64,000 nt of DNA from Citrobacter braakii (lineage in GTDB: Bacteria > Pseudomonadota > Gammaproteobacteria > Enterobacterales > Enterobacteriaceae), in the NCBI RefSeq assembly GCF_002075345.1, contig NZ_NAEW01000013.1:1-64000 (forward strand). Direction: 5' to 3'. Made by a program: the position numbers and the translations under genes. Positions 24,355 to 35,103 of the stretch are shown here, one piece after another; positions within the stretch are counted from its first letter, which is position 1, and the number at the start of each line of letters is the position of its first letter. A model generated the notes under the pieces. That model was not told the origin of the DNA. It did not search any database and was given only the letters and a program-made list of their open reading frames with translations.

Positions 24355-25203
24355 TCAGACCAGTTTTTTTACCAGTGCTTCGCTGTGGCGAATGCGTTCC
24401 GGAGCATGCTCCAGATCTTGCTGCACCAGCGCCATAAACAGTAAATCAGTGAGCATCATTTGCGCATGGGTAGAGGAAATCGCTGCGCTGCGCGTGGCCT
24501 GTTCTTCAGCTATCGTGTACAGACAATGAGTTGCGCGCTGTTGCAGGGCGTTAGGGGTAAATCCGGTGATGGCGAGAATTTTGGCTCCGGCGCGCAACGT
24601 TTCATCCGCAGCCAGGTTGAGTTCGCGGCGTTCTCCGGTATACGAAATGGCCAGCAGCAGATCGTTGGGTGAAAGCGCCTGCACCGCCGCCAGCAGGGCG
24701 TGCATATCGCGTTCAACCACCGCGTTAAACCCAATCTTTAGCAGTTTCCAGGCAAAATTCTGCGCTACCAGACCCGATGCGCCAATCCCGGTCAGGATAA
24801 TGCGCCGGGCTGAGCGCAGCATCGTGACGCTCTCTATCAGTTTCTCTTCGCTGTTGACGTCCAGCGTCGCATGCATCGCCGCCACGTTCTCTTTAATCAG
24901 CTTTTCGCCCACCATACGCATGGGGTCGTCACCGCGAATCTGATTATGCACCGGAATGGAATGAGGGTTGGGATTGCTGGCCAACGCTTCGCTAATCGCC
25001 AGTTTCAGCGCCGGAAACCCTTTAAAGCCCATCTTTTGCGCGAACTTCACCACGCTGGACTGGCTGACGCCTGCTTCAAAGGCCAGTTGCTGTGAGCTGA
25101 GATGACGCGCGGTATCCGGCTGAGCAAGAAGATAATCCGCAAGTTTTTTATCGCTTTGCGCGAGGTCCGGGTAACGCTGACGAATGCGAATTAAACAGTT
25201 CAT
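24355..25203 (-). CDS. yfhH: MurR/RpiR-family transcriptional regulator YfhH
   Basis: Regulator with an N-terminal helix-turn-helix (QQLAFEAGVSQSSVVKFAQKMGFKG, about residues 38-62) and a C-terminal SIS sugar-phosphate-sensing domain (TGIGASGLVAQNFAWKL). ATG 25203 has an AGGAG site and gives the 282 residues of E. coli YfhH; an in-frame upstream start (25251) is rejected. It is divergent from a murQ paralogue and a PTS permease, so it most likely senses a phosphosugar and controls them. That role is inferred from arrangement. Confidence 0.92.
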   Translation of the reverse strand: MNCLIRIRQRYPDLAQSDKKLADYLLAQPDTARHLSSQQLAFEAGVSQSSVVKFAQKMGFKGFPALKLAISEALASNPNPHSIPVHNQIRGDDPMRMVGEKLIKENVAAMHATLDVNSEEKLIESVTMLRSARRIILTGIGASGLVAQNFAWKLLKIGFNAVVERDMHALLAAVQALSPNDLLLAISYTGERRELNLAADETLRAGAKILAITGFTPNALQQRATHCLYTIAEEQATRSAAISSTHAQMMLTDLLFMALVQQDLEHAPERIRHSEALVKKLV

Positions 25204-25261
25204 GCTGTCTCCTGGCGAAAACGTGATGGCGATTGCAAAACAAAATTTCACTCGCCTGGAT

Positions 25262-25274
25262 GAATATAATATTC
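25262..25274. promoter_or_regulatory. candidate YfhH operator overlapping the murQ -10
   Basis: Perfect 13-nt palindrome GAATATAATATTC in the divergent yfhH-murQ interval. It contains a TATAAT hexamer (25265-25270) that could be the -10 of murQ, so a bound regulator would block RNA polymerase. No good -35 is visible. Assignment to YfhH is an inference. Confidence 0.55.
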
Positions 25275-25320
25275 CATTATGACAGATTATTATGAATTAA
25301 AAATTCCTAAGGAACAAAAA

Positions 25321-26214
25321 ATGAATCTCGGTGCATTAGTTTCAGAAACCCGCAATCCACAGACCATGGATCTGGATGCGCTCTCAACGTTGGAGTTGGT
25401 TCATCGATTTAATCAACAGGATACGCTGGTAGCGGAAGCAGTAAAAGCAACTCTGCCTCAAGTTGCGTGCGCGGTCGATGCGGCAGCCAACGCGTTAAAA
25501 GCCGGTGGACGCATTATTTACATGGGCGCAGGTACCAGCGGACGTCTTGGAGTGCTGGACGCGTCTGAGTGCCCACCGACCTTCGGTGTACCGCATGGTC
25601 TGGTGGTTGGGCTGATTGCCGGGGGGCCGGGCGCGCTGCTCAAGGCGGTAGAAGGCGCGGAAGATAACCCGCAGTTAGGCGAGGACGATCTGCGCGCACT
25701 CAACCTTACCGCACAGGATCTGGTGGTTGGTCTGGCGGCTTCAGGTCGCACGCCGTATGTGATTGGCGGGCTGAAATATGCGCGTTCGGTGGGTTGTACG
25801 ACGGCGGCTATTTCCTGCAATCCGGATTCTCCTGTCGCGCATGAAGCGGATATTGCTATCTCCCCGGTGGTGGGGCCGGAGGCGTTGACCGGGTCAACGC
25901 GACTGAAATCCGGCACCGCGCAAAAACTGGTGCTCAATATGATCTCCACCGGTGCGATGGTGAAATTTGGCAAGGTGTACCAGAACCTGATGGTGGATAT
26001 GCAGGCAACCAACGTCAAACTGGTCGATCGAGCGTGCCGTATGGTGGTTGAAGCCACCGGCATTGCGCGTGAACAGGCGCAAGCGCTGTTAAAGCAGACT
26101 GATTTTGACGTTAAGCCAGCGATTTTAATGGCGCTCACCGGCCTGGATGCCGCTGCCGCCCGTGAAAAGCTTGCCGCTCACCAGGGTTTTTTACGCGCGG
26201 CGTTAGAACACTAA
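25321..26214 (+). CDS. murQ: N-acetylmuramic acid 6-phosphate etherase (MurQ family)
   Basis: SIS-domain lyase expected to cleave MurNAc 6-phosphate to GlcNAc 6-phosphate and lactate in the cytoplasm. The 297 residues include the family signature [21 protein letters not shown] and the catalytic glutamates Glu83 (ASECPP) and Glu114 (EGAED), so it looks active. It differs clearly from E. coli MurQ as I remember it, so it is a paralogue-type member. ATG 25321 follows AAGGA; an in-frame ATG at 25279 lies in the promoter region. It forms an operon with the PTS permease, starting 9 nt after its stop. Confidence 0.85.
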   Translation: MNLGALVSETRNPQTMDLDALSTLELVHRFNQQDTLVAEAVKATLPQVACAVDAAANALKAGGRIIYMGAGTSGRLGVLDASECPPTFGVPHGLVVGLIAGGPGALLKAVEGAEDNPQLGEDDLRALNLTAQDLVVGLAASGRTPYVIGGLKYARSVGCTTAAISCNPDSPVAHEADIAISPVVGPEALTGSTRLKSGTAQKLVLNMISTGAMVKFGKVYQNLMVDMQATNVKLVDRACRMVVEATGIAREQAQALLKQTDFDVKPAILMALTGLDAAAAREKLAAHQGFLRAALEH

Positions 26215-26223
26215 GAGGTGTAT

Positions 26224-27588
26224 ATGGATAAGACGGCGGTGCTGGCCAGCGACATTCTGCTGGGCGTAGGCGGAGAGCAAAATATTCTGCGCCTGGAAAA
26301 CTGTATGACCCGCGTCAGGGTGGAAGTTCAGGATGACGATCAGATTGATATTCCCCGTCTCAGGCAACTGCCCGGTGTTAGCGGTTACGTGAAGCAGGGC
26401 GCGCAGCATCAGATAATCGTCGGCCCCGGTAAAGCTGCCAAGGTGGTGGATGCCATGCGCTCCCTGATTGCCGGTGGCGGCGAGCGTGCAGATGTGAATA
26501 ATATCGAGCGCACCAAATCAGAGGCCAAAGCGAAGTACAAAGCGCCAATGAGCGATGCGCTGCGCAAGCTGGCGAACGTCTTTATCCCTCTTATTCCGGC
26601 GTTTATCGCCTCCGGTTTGATTACCGGCATTATTAACATCCTTAAGCGACCGGATATCGTGGGGGATTTTGCGACCCATTATCCGAATATGCTGGGGCTG
26701 ATGGGCATATTTGGTAGCGCCGTGTTTGCCATCATGAATATTCTGGTTGGGGTGAATACCGCCAAAGTCTTCGGCGGCTCTCTGGCGATGGGTGGGGTGA
26801 TGGCGGGGATCCTCTCCAGTCCGCAGCTGGCGCAGATTACCCTGTTTGGCGAAGCGTTGCAGCCGGGGCGCGGCGGGGTGATCGCAGTACTGCTGGTGGT
26901 TGCGCTGATGTGTTGGATCGAGCGCAAATTCCGCGAGCTGTTGCCGGAATCGCTGGAGCTTATCCTTAACCCGCTGCTGACCACCATCATTACCGGGGCC
27001 ATCGCGATTGTGGCGCTGCAACCGCTTGGAGGCTGGATTTCTGAATCTATCGCTCACGGCGCATCCTGGGCTATCGACCGCGGCGGTTTCCTGGTTGGTG
27101 CGATACTGGCGGGAACTTTCCTGCCATTGGTGCTCACCGGACTTCATCAAGGGTTGGTGCCCATCCACGTTGAGCTGGTACAGGCACACGGTTATAACGC
27201 GCTCTTTCCTATCCTGGCGATGGCAGGCGTTGGACAAGTAGGGGCTGCGATAGCGGTGTTGATGAAAACCCGTAATGCGCGGCTAAAGAAAGTGATCAAA
27301 GGAGCGCTGCCGGTCGGGCTGCTGGGCATTGGCGAGCCGCTTATTTTTGGCGTCACGCTGCCGTTGGGTAAACCGTTTATCGGTGCCTGCCTTGGCGGAG
27401 CGGTAGGCGGGGCGCTGATTAGCTACTGGAAGGTGGCGACGGTTATCACCTTTGGCATCTCCGGTTTGCCGCTGGCACTGACGATTGTTGCCGGAAAAGT
27501 GATGTTCTATCTGTTAGGCTATCTGGTAGCAGTTATCGCCGGGTTCCTGTTTACCTGGCTATTGGGGTTCAACGATCCAGAGGAATAA
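26224..27588 (+). CDS. PTS EIIBC permease, MurP-like (glucose/sucrose superfamily)
   Basis: Phosphotransferase permease that imports and phosphorylates a sugar, by context MurNAc or a related amino sugar. The N-terminal EIIB domain has the phosphorylation-site Cys27 in RLENCMTRVRV; the EIIC membrane domain fills the rest (FIPLIPAFIASGLI, then GIGEPLIFGVTLPL). No EIIA domain is present, so, like MurP, it should use the glucose EIIA (Crr). ATG 26224 is preceded by AAGAGG; GTG 26218 is the alternative. Substrate is inferred only from the neighbouring etherase. Confidence 0.85.
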   Translation: MDKTAVLASDILLGVGGEQNILRLENCMTRVRVEVQDDDQIDIPRLRQLPGVSGYVKQGAQHQIIVGPGKAAKVVDAMRSLIAGGGERADVNNIERTKSEAKAKYKAPMSDALRKLANVFIPLIPAFIASGLITGIINILKRPDIVGDFATHYPNMLGLMGIFGSAVFAIMNILVGVNTAKVFGGSLAMGGVMAGILSSPQLAQITLFGEALQPGRGGVIAVLLVVALMCWIERKFRELLPESLELILNPLLTTIITGAIAIVALQPLGGWISESIAHGASWAIDRGGFLVGAILAGTFLPLVLTGLHQGLVPIHVELVQAHGYNALFPILAMAGVGQVGAAIAVLMKTRNARLKKVIKGALPVGLLGIGEPLIFGVTLPLGKPFIGACLGGAVGGALISYWKVATVITFGISGLPLALTIVAGKVMFYLLGYLVAVIAGFLFTWLLGFNDPEE

Positions 27589-27591
27589 GGT

Positions 27592-28227
27592 TTGACCAAT
27601 CACCAGCGCCGCGTTGTTTTTTTTGATTTGGATGGCACGTTACATCAGCAGGATATGTTCGGTAGCTTTATACGTTATCTGCTGCGTCGCCAGCCGCTGA
27701 ACGCGTTGCTTGTGCTGCCTCTGCTACCGGTGATTGCGCTGGCGCTGCTGATACAAGGGCGCGCCGCCCGCTGGCCAATGAGCCTGCTGTTGTGGGGATG
27801 CACTTTTGGTCGTAGCGAGGCGCGCCTGAAAGGGCATCAGGCTGACTTTGTGCGCTGGTTTCGCAGTAACGTGACGGCCTTTCCGCTCGTTCAGCAGCGG
27901 CTGACAACCTACCTGTTAAGCTCTGACGCCGAAATCTGGCTTATTACTGGCTCCCCGCAGTCGCTGGTCGAGCAGGTGTACTTCGACACGCCGTGGCTAC
28001 CGCGTGTCAATCTGATCGCCAGTAAAATGGCGTGGGGATTCGGCGGGTGGGTGCTGCCTCTGCGCTGTCTGGGCCATGAGAAAGTGACGCAACTGGAACG
28101 CCACATTGGTGCGCCGCTTCAGCTTTACAGTGGCTACAGCGACAGTAATCAGGACAATCCTCTGCTCTCTTTTTGCCAGCATCGCTGGCGCGTCACGCCG
28201 CGCGGAGAGCTGCAACAACTCGAATAG
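27592..28227 (+). CDS. pgpC: phosphatidylglycerophosphatase C
   Basis: HAD-superfamily phosphatase (YfhB) that removes phosphate from phosphatidylglycerophosphate to make phosphatidylglycerol. The 211 residues have the HAD nucleophile motif VVFFDLDGTLHQQD, motif II in ITGSPQ, and GYSDSNQDNPLL as motif IV. One hydrophobic segment (about 37-55) suggests membrane attachment. The start codon is TTG (27592), four bases after the PTS gene stop, so read-through from the murQ operon is possible. Confidence 0.93.
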   Translation: MTNHQRRVVFFDLDGTLHQQDMFGSFIRYLLRRQPLNALLVLPLLPVIALALLIQGRAARWPMSLLLWGCTFGRSEARLKGHQADFVRWFRSNVTAFPLVQQRLTTYLLSSDAEIWLITGSPQSLVEQVYFDTPWLPRVNLIASKMAWGFGGWVLPLRCLGHEKVTQLERHIGAPLQLYSGYSDSNQDNPLLSFCQHRWRVTPRGELQQLE

Positions 28228-28232
28228 AGTAA

Positions 28233-28781
<549 letters not shown>

Positions 28782-28795
28782 ATGCCGGTCTGATT

Positions 28796-28821
28796 GCCTG
28801 ATGACGCTGCGCTTATCAGGC
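28796..28821. repeat. REP element
   Basis: GCCTGATGACGCTGCGCTTATCAGGC, palindromic arms GCCTGAT / ATCAGGC, between the convergent tadA and mltF. Confidence 0.82.
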
Positions 28822-28829
28822 TTCCGAGG

Positions 28830-30380
28830 CTACTTGCCCTCTTTTTTCTGCGGTGAAAACAGCAGGGAAGGGGAGTGCGACAGGTAATTTGACGACGTCT
28901 GAGACAAAAACGCCGAAAGCGGCAATTCATTTTTACCTATTAGCTCTGCCGGCGTCACCGCCGGGTAATCCTGCGCCAGTTGCTGCGTTTCAAGCGCCCG
29001 TTTTTCTTTCTCCTGCAGATACCCCACCAGGCTAATCTGGTACTTACGGATATTTTCTACATAAGCGTAGGCTTCGTGGCCTCGCGCATAACCATAGGTC
29101 AGCTTGTTGTAATACGGCTTTTGGCTGAGCAGCGGCAGACGCTGTTTTACGTCGGACCAACTGTTCGGATTGCCTTTGGTTTTCACTGTCAGCGCCCGTG
29201 CATCCAGCATGTGCGCATAACCCATGTTGTAGGCTGCGAGCGCAAACCAGATGCGTTCCCCTTCGGGGACGGTATCGGGCACTTTACTCATCATATCCTG
29301 CAAATACCGTGCGCCGCCGCTGATGCTTTGTTCGGCATCGGTACGGTCAGTCAGTCCGAGACTTTGAGCGGTATTTTTGGTCAGCATCATCAACCCGCGT
29401 ACGCCGGTCGGGGAAGTGGCCTGCGCGTCCCAGTGTGACTCTTGATAAGAGATTGCGGCGAGCAGTCGCCAGTCTATCTCCTGAGCATATTTCTCAAACA
29501 GCGGCTTAAGGTCCGGCAATACGCTGTCTACGGCGCGTAAAAAGGTGCGGGTATCAACATAGTCAAAATCATCGCCATGTCCGAGATACTTTTCTTCTAG
29601 CCGTGCCAGAGAGCCGTCTTCATTCATGGTGTTAAAAAAATCCAACAGGGCGGCAGACAGCGTGTTGTCATCGTCCAGGCGACTAAACCAGGTCACCGGC
29701 TGTTCGTCAGATACGTCCAGCGCTACGGCCAGTTCAGGATGTACGCGTTGGTATAAGCTGATGGCGACGGAATCGGCAATGGTGTAATCCAGCTTCCCGG
29801 CGATAACATCATCAAGCAGTTCAGTAGTGCCCTTTTTGTCATCCACCTTCCAGCTCAGATCGGGAAATTTATTCTCTTTAAGCAACTGGAGATCGTTAAC
29901 CACCACGTGTCCCGGGGCGATGGTCAGTTGATTTTCGTTCACGGTGGCAAGAGTGCGCGGGCGGTATTGCCCAACCCGATACACCAACTGTTGTGAAACC
30001 GAATAGTAGGTCGGACCTGGCTGGTAATTTTTCACCCGCTCGCTGTTATATACCAGGCCTGCGGCTAACAGATCGGCATGACCGTTATCCAGGTCGTCAA
30101 AGAGCTGGCTGATGTTCTGGCGCACGGTGACTTTTAACTTCACGCCCAGGTAGTTGGCGAACGCCTGAGTCAGTTCATAATCCAGGCCGAATTTCTTGCC
30201 GTTGAGGGTCGCGTAAGTTAATGGCGAGTCGAGGGTACTGACGCGCAGTTCTCCCCGCGACTGAATGGCGGCGATACGATTTTCGGCTTTACCGAACCAG
30301 GGAATAGATGGCCAGAGGGCCGCTGCCAACAACAGCGTTAATATGCCGATGAACAGATAATTAATCTTTAATTTTTTCAA
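28830..30380 (-). CDS. mltF: membrane-bound lytic murein transglycosylase F
   Basis: Outer-membrane lytic transglycosylase that cleaves peptidoglycan glycan strands. The 516 residues contain an N-terminal hydrophobic segment (about 8-26), a periplasmic solute-binding-protein-like domain (about 40-265) and a C-terminal SLT domain with the catalytic Glu in [11 protein letters not shown]. The C-terminal tail is disordered and Ser-rich. It is divergent from purL across 257 bases. Confidence 0.95.
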   Translation of the reverse strand: MKKLKINYLFIGILTLLLAAALWPSIPWFGKAENRIAAIQSRGELRVSTLDSPLTYATLNGKKFGLDYELTQAFANYLGVKLKVTVRQNISQLFDDLDNGHADLLAAGLVYNSERVKNYQPGPTYYSVSQQLVYRVGQYRPRTLATVNENQLTIAPGHVVVNDLQLLKENKFPDLSWKVDDKKGTTELLDDVIAGKLDYTIADSVAISLYQRVHPELAVALDVSDEQPVTWFSRLDDDNTLSAALLDFFNTMNEDGSLARLEEKYLGHGDDFDYVDTRTFLRAVDSVLPDLKPLFEKYAQEIDWRLLAAISYQESHWDAQATSPTGVRGLMMLTKNTAQSLGLTDRTDAEQSISGGARYLQDMMSKVPDTVPEGERIWFALAAYNMGYAHMLDARALTVKTKGNPNSWSDVKQRLPLLSQKPYYNKLTYGYARGHEAYAYVENIRKYQISLVGYLQEKEKRALETQQLAQDYPAVTPAELIGKNELPLSAFLSQTSSNYLSHSPSLLFSPQKKEGK

Positions 30381-30545
30381 TTAGTTAATTCTCTGAACCG
30401 TACGTTGTCTCTGCCTGCTGTGGTGATGATTAAGAAGTGAAGTCGTCATTAATGAGCGGCATTTTGCTTAAACTTGCGTCAGTTGGCAACTTATTCAGAA
30501 ACCAGACCGCATTTGATGATAAGAGACGGTCGTGATTTTATTTCG

Positions 30546-30584
30546 ACGCAAACGGTTTCGTCGGCGCGGTAGATTCTTTATAAT
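30546..30584 (+). promoter_or_regulatory. PurR box and promoter of purL
   Basis: ACGCAAACGGTTTCGT at 30546-30561 fits every fixed position of the PurR consensus (ANGCAANCGNTTNCNT). A -10 TATAAT follows at 30579-30584, so PurR would sit over the promoter and repress when purines are abundant. Confidence 0.9.
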
Positions 30585-30637
30585 GACGCCCGTTTCCCCC
30601 ACTTGGGCACACCGAAAGCTTAGAAGACGAGAGACTT

Positions 30638-33600
30638 ATGATGGAAATTCTGCGTGGTTCACCTGCACTGTCTGCATTCCGTATTAACAAACTGCTGGCA
30701 CGTTTTCAGGCTGCCAACCTCCAGGTCCACAATATTTACGCCGAGTACGTCCATTTTGCCGATCTGAATGCACCGTTGAATGAGGATGAGCACGCCCAGC
30801 TTGTACGCCTGCTGAAATATGGTCCTGCTCTTCACAGCCATGCCCCTGAAGGCAAACTGCTGCTGGTTACGCCTCGCCCTGGTACCATCTCCCCGTGGTC
30901 TTCTAAAGCGACTGATATTGCCCACAACTGCGGCCTGCAACAGATTAGCCGTCTGGAACGTGGCATTGCCTGGTATGTAGAAGCCTCTACGCTGACCGCT
31001 GAGCAGTGGCAGATGGTTGCCGACGAACTGCACGACCGCATGATGGAAACGGTTTTCTCTGCGCTGAACGATGCCGAAAAACTGTTTGTCCATCACCAGC
31101 CTGCGCCGGTCTCCAGTGTTGATCTGCTTGGTGAGGGACGCCAGGCGCTGATCGACGCTAACCTGCGTCTCGGTCTGGCGCTGGCGGAAGACGAAATCGA
31201 CTATCTGCAGGATGCGTTTACCAAACTGGGACGCAACCCGAACGACATTGAACTGTACATGTTTGCGCAGGCTAACTCCGAGCACTGCCGCCACAAAATT
31301 TTTAACGCTGACTGGGTTATCGACGGTAAACAGCAGCCGAAGTCGCTGTTCAAGATGATCAAAAACACTTTCGAAACCACGCCGGACCACGTGCTGTCTG
31401 CCTATAAAGACAACGCCGCGGTCATGGAAGGTTCTGAAGTGGGCCGCTACTTTGCCGACCACAAAACCGGCCGCTACGATTTCCATCAGGAGCCAGCCCA
31501 CATTCTGATGAAGGTTGAAACCCACAACCACCCGACGGCTATCTCTCCGTGGCCGGGCGCGGCTACCGGCTCCGGCGGCGAAATCCGCGACGAGGGTGCA
31601 ACCGGTCGCGGTGCAAAACCGAAAGCCGGGCTGGTGGGCTTCTCCGTTTCCAACCTGCGTATTCCTGGCTTTGAACAGCCGTGGGAAGAAGACTTTGGTA
31701 AGCCGGACCGTATTGTTACTGCGCTCGATATCATGACCGAAGGTCCGTTGGGCGGCGCGGCATTTAACAACGAATTCGGTCGTCCGGCGCTGACCGGCTA
31801 CTTCCGCACCTACGAAGAAAAGGTCAACAGCCACAACGGCGAAGAGCTACGCGGTTACCATAAACCGATCATGCTGGCGGGCGGGATCGGTAACATCCGT
31901 GCCGATCACGTGCAAAAAGGTGAGATCGTCGTTGGCGCCAAGCTGATCGTCCTCGGCGGCCCGGCGATGAACATCGGGCTTGGCGGCGGGGCGGCCTCCT
32001 CTATGGCTTCCGGCCAGTCTGATGCCGATCTTGATTTCGCTTCGGTACAGCGCGACAACCCGGAAATGGAACGTCGTTGCCAGGAAGTTATCGACCGCTG
32101 CTGGCAGATGGGCGATGCGAACCCGATCCTGTTTATCCATGACGTTGGCGCGGGCGGTCTGTCTAACGCCATGCCGGAGTTGGTAAGCGATGGCGGTCGC
32201 GGCGGTAAGTTCCAGCTGCGCGATATTCTTAGCGACGAGCCGGGTATGAGCCCGCTGGAAATCTGGTGTAACGAATCCCAGGAGCGCTATGTGCTGGCGG
32301 TTGCCGCTGACCAGCTACCGCTGTTTGACGAACTGTGTAAGCGCGAGCGCGCGCCGTATGCGGTGATCGGTGAGGCCACTGAAGAACAGCATCTCACACT
32401 GAGCGACAGCCACTTCGATAACCAGCCGATCGACATGCCGCTGGATGTGCTGCTGGGTAAAACCCCGAAAATGACCCGCGATGTGCAGACGCTGAAAGCC
32501 AAAGGCGACGCCCTGAATCGTGGCGAAATCTCGATTGCAGATGCGGTTAACCGCGTGCTGCATCTGCCGACTGTCGCTGAGAAAACGTTCCTCGTGACGA
32601 TCGGCGACCGTACCGTTACCGGCATGGTGGCGCGTGACCAGATGGTTGGTCCGTGGCAGATCCCGGTAGCCAACTGCGCGGTCACCACCGCAAGCCTGGA
32701 TAGCTACTACGGTGAAGCGATGTCTATCGGTGAGCGTGCGCCAGTTGCGCTACTGGATTTCTCGGCCTCTGCGCGTCTGGCGGTAGGTGAAGCGCTGACT
32801 AACATTGCGGCAACGCAGATTGGCGATATCAAACGCATTAAACTGTCGGCTAACTGGATGGCGGCTGCGGGTCACCCCGGTGAAGATGCCGGGCTGTACG
32901 AAGCGGTAAAAGCCGTTGGGGAAGAATTATGTCCGGCGCTTGGCCTGACTATTCCGGTGGGCAAAGACTCTATGTCGATGAAAACCCGCTGGCAGGAAGG
33001 TAATGAGCAGCGTGAAATGACTTCGCCGCTGTCACTGGTGATCACCGCCTTTGCCCGCGTGGAAGACGTGCGCCACACGATAACCCCACAGCTCTCTACT
33101 GAAGACAACGCCCTGCTGCTGATTGACCTCGGTCTTGGTCACAACGCGCTGGGCGCGACGGCGCTGGCACAGGTTTATCGTCAACTGGGCGATAAGCCTG
33201 CCGACGTGCGTAACGTTGAGCAACTGAAAGGCTTCTACGACGCCATTCAGGCGCTGGTCGCGCAGCGTAAGCTGCTGGCCTACCATGACCGTTCCGACGG
33301 CGGACTGCTGGTTACGCTGGCGGAAATGGCCTTCACCGGTCACTGCGGTATTGACGCTGATATCCACTCTCTGGGTGACGATCGTCTGGCGGCGCTGTTT
33401 AATGAAGAGCTGGGCGCAGTGATCCAGGTTCGCGCTGCTGACCGTGAAGCGGTTGAGGTGTTGCTGGCACAACATGGCCTGGCAGATTGCGTGCACTATC
33501 TCGGCCAGGCGGTAACGGGTGACCGTTTCACCCTGAGCGCCAACGGTCAGCCGGTGTTCAGCGAAAGCCGCACCACGCTGCGCATGTGGTGGGCGGAAAC

Positions 33601-34525
33601 CACCTGGCAGATGCAGCGTCTGCGCGACAACCCGGAGTGTGCCGATCAGGAACACGACGCGAAAACCAACGATGCCGATCCTGGCCTCAACGTTAAACTG
33701 TCGTTTGATACCAACGAAGATGTTGCCGCCCCGTACATCGCTACCGGCGCGCGTCCAAAAGTGGCCGTGCTGCGCGAGCAGGGCGTGAACTCCCACGTCG
33801 AAATGGCGGCTGCCTTCCACCGTGCGGGCTTTGACGCCATCGATGTGCATATGAGCGACCTGCTGGGCGGACGCATCGGTCTGGGTAACTTCCAGGCGCT
33901 GGTAGCCTGTGGCGGTTTCTCTTACGGCGATGTGCTCGGCGCAGGGGAAGGCTGGGCGAAGTCGATTCTGTTCAACAACCGCGTCCGTGATGAGTTCGAA
34001 ACCTTCTTCCATCGCCCGCAAACGCTGGCGCTCGGGGTGTGTAACGGTTGCCAGATGATGTCTAACCTGCGTGAACTGATCCCGGGAAGCGAGCTGTGGC
34101 CACGCTTTGTGCGTAACCACTCCGATCGTTTTGAAGCCCGCTTCAGCCTGGTCGAAGTGACGCAAAGCCCGTCTTTACTGCTTGCTGATATGGTTGGTTC
34201 GATGATGCCGATTGCCGTTTCTCACGGTGAAGGCCGTGTGGAAGTGCGTGACCGCGCGCATCTGGCCGCGCTGGAGAGTAAGGGACTGGTGGCGCTGCGC
34301 TACGTTGATAACTTCGGTAAGGTGACCGAGACCTACCCGGCTAACCCGAACGGTTCGCCGAACGGAATTACTGCCGTTACTACTGAAAATGGTCGCGTCA
34401 CCATTATGATGCCGCACCCGGAACGTGTATTCCGTACCGTGAGCAACTCCTGGCACCCGGAAAACTGGGGCGAGGACAGCCCGTGGATGCGTATCTTCCG
34501 CAACGCGCGTAAACAGCTCGGGTAA
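30638..34525 (+). CDS. purL: phosphoribosylformylglycinamidine synthase
   Basis: Large single-chain FGAM synthetase, the fourth step of purine synthesis: FGAR plus glutamine and ATP gives FGAM. The 1295 residues equal E. coli. The N-terminal FGAR-binding domain is followed by the two AIRS-like synthetase halves ([25 protein letters not shown] is the signature area) and a C-terminal class I glutaminase domain with nucleophile Cys in [10 protein letters not shown] and the [10 protein letters not shown] His/Glu pair. Regulated by the PurR box upstream. Confidence 0.99.
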   Translation: MMEILRGSPALSAFRINKLLARFQAANLQVHNIYAEYVHFADLNAPLNEDEHAQLVRLLKYGPALHSHAPEGKLLLVTPRPGTISPWSSKATDIAHNCGLQQISRLERGIAWYVEASTLTAEQWQMVADELHDRMMETVFSALNDAEKLFVHHQPAPVSSVDLLGEGRQALIDANLRLGLALAEDEIDYLQDAFTKLGRNPNDIELYMFAQANSEHCRHKIFNADWVIDGKQQPKSLFKMIKNTFETTPDHVLSAYKDNAAVMEGSEVGRYFADHKTGRYDFHQEPAHILMKVETHNHPTAISPWPGAATGSGGEIRDEGATGRGAKPKAGLVGFSVSNLRIPGFEQPWEEDFGKPDRIVTALDIMTEGPLGGAAFNNEFGRPALTGYFRTYEEKVNSHNGEELRGYHKPIMLAGGIGNIRADHVQKGEIVVGAKLIVLGGPAMNIGLGGGAASSMASGQSDADLDFASVQRDNPEMERRCQEVIDRCWQMGDANPILFIHDVGAGGLSNAMPELVSDGGRGGKFQLRDILSDEPGMSPLEIWCNESQERYVLAVAADQLPLFDELCKRERAPYAVIGEATEEQHLTLSDSHFDNQPIDMPLDVLLGKTPKMTRDVQTLKAKGDALNRGEISIADAVNRVLHLPTVAEKTFLVTIGDRTVTGMVARDQMVGPWQIPVANCAVTTASLDSYYGEAMSIGERAPVALLDFSASARLAVGEALTNIAATQIGDIKRIKLSANWMAAAGHPGEDAGLYEAVKAVGEELCPALGLTIPVGKDSMSMKTRWQEGNEQREMTSPLSLVITAFARVEDVRHTITPQLSTEDNALLLIDLGLGHNALGATALAQVYRQLGDKPADVRNVEQLKGFYDAIQALVAQRKLLAYHDRSDGGLLVTLAEMAFTGHCGIDADIHSLGDDRLAALFNEELGAVIQVRAADREAVEVLLAQHGLADCVHYLGQAVTGDRFTLSANGQPVFSESRTTLRMWWAETTWQMQRLRDNPECADQEHDAKTNDADPGLNVKLSFDTNEDVAAPYIATGARPKVAVLREQGVNSHVEMAAAFHRAGFDAIDVHMSDLLGGRIGLGNFQALVACGGFSYGDVLGAGEGWAKSILFNNRVRDEFETFFHRPQTLALGVCNGCQMMSNLRELIPGSELWPRFVRNHSDRFEARFSLVEVTQSPSLLLADMVGSMMPIAVSHGEGRVEVRDRAHLAALESKGLVALRYVDNFGKVTETYPANPNGSPNGITAVTTENGRVTIMMPHPERVFRTVSNSWHPENWGEDSPWMRIFRNARKQLG

Positions 34526-34542
34526 TCAGCTCGATAACCCTT

Positions 34543-34570
34543 AAGCCCCTCCGCGTGAGGGGCTTTTTTT
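34543..34570 (+). terminator. purL terminator
   Basis: Stem AAGCCCCTC / GAGGGGCTT with loop CGCGT, followed by T7, 17 nt after purL. Confidence 0.93.
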
Positions 34571-34585
34571 GTCTGTCATTTTGTA

Positions 34586-34618
34586 TGCCGGATAAGGGAA
34601 TTATGCGGCTATCCGACA
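34586..34618. repeat. REP-like palindrome
   Basis: TGCCGGATA ... TATCCGACA arms with one mismatch, resembling a degenerate REP unit, between purL and glmY. Confidence 0.45.
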
Positions 34619-34629
34619 ATGCGTTTAAG

Positions 34630-34743
34630 TGTCGGGAAATCCCGACATAGGCGGGGTGATGCTGTCGTCAAAAAGAGACACTTAATTATATGATTTACAA
34701 TGAATTTGTTTTTAAGTGCTGCAAGTGTTGCTGATTGGAGACA
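34630..34743 (+). promoter_or_regulatory. three GlrR binding sites upstream of glmY
   Basis: TGTC-N10-GACA occurs exactly at 34630-34647 and 34663-34680, and TGTT-N10-GACA at 34726-34743. This spacing and motif match the known GlrR activator sites upstream of glmY in E. coli. The AT-rich stretch between them and the promoter could bend through IHF, as known in E. coli. Confidence 0.88.
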
Positions 34744-34832
34744 GTAAGGGTGAAAAATAGCCAAAATCATTTTTCATATGAATAAGAACATTTTCTATAT
34801 TTATCATTGTGTTAATAAAGTGTTTTGAATAT

Positions 34833-34852
34833 TGGCACAGATGCTGCATAAT
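34833..34852 (+). promoter_or_regulatory. overlapping sigma-54 and sigma-70 promoters of glmY
   Basis: TTGGCAC-N5-TGCA has GG at 34834-34835 (-24) and GC at 34846-34847 (-12), the exact sigma-54 spacing, pointing to a start near 34859-34861. A CATAAT hexamer (34847-34852) could be an overlapping sigma-70 -10, as in E. coli. Confidence 0.88.
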
Positions 34853-34859
34853 ATAACCC

Positions 34860-35047
34860 AGTGGCTCATTCACCTTCTTATGTCAGCCCCTTCGGGACGT
34901 GCTACATAAACTTCGAATGACGCACAACAAGGTGCCTGCCGTCCAACATCTGATATTAGCATCGCTCATATCAACCTTCGGGCGAAACGTCGAGTTAGGC
35001 ACCGCCTTATTCCACAACAAAGCCGGGTTAATCCCGGCTTTGTTGTA
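34860..35047 (+). ncRNA. glmY: small RNA GlmY
   Basis: Small regulatory RNA that sequesters the adaptor RapZ and thereby protects GlmZ, raising glucosamine-6-phosphate synthase (GlmS). It is closely similar to E. coli GlmY over its whole length, from GTGGCTCATTCACC to the terminator stem ACAAAGCCGGG / CCCGGCTTTGT and T-rich tail. It lies upstream of glrK-qseG-glrR, whose response regulator GlrR activates it. The 5' and 3' ends are placed from the promoter and terminator and may be off by a few bases. Confidence 0.93.
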
Positions 35048-35103
35048 TCTGACGTTCCCCTCAGTTAGCATCAACCTAATTCCTGTCCATTGAGAGTAAC
35101 GCC

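Noticed and set aside
25279-25320. N-terminal extension of MurQ from ATG 25279
   Set aside because: The extra 14 residues fall over the promoter and candidate operator, while ATG 25321 has a proper AAGGA site.
30659-31834. 391-codon open frame opposite the 5' part of purL
   Set aside because: Same reason; low-complexity, Arg/Val/Gln-rich translation without motifs.
33032-34165. 377-codon open frame opposite purL
   Set aside because: It lies wholly antisense to a conserved gene, has no ribosome-binding site or recognisable domain, and arises from purL codon bias.
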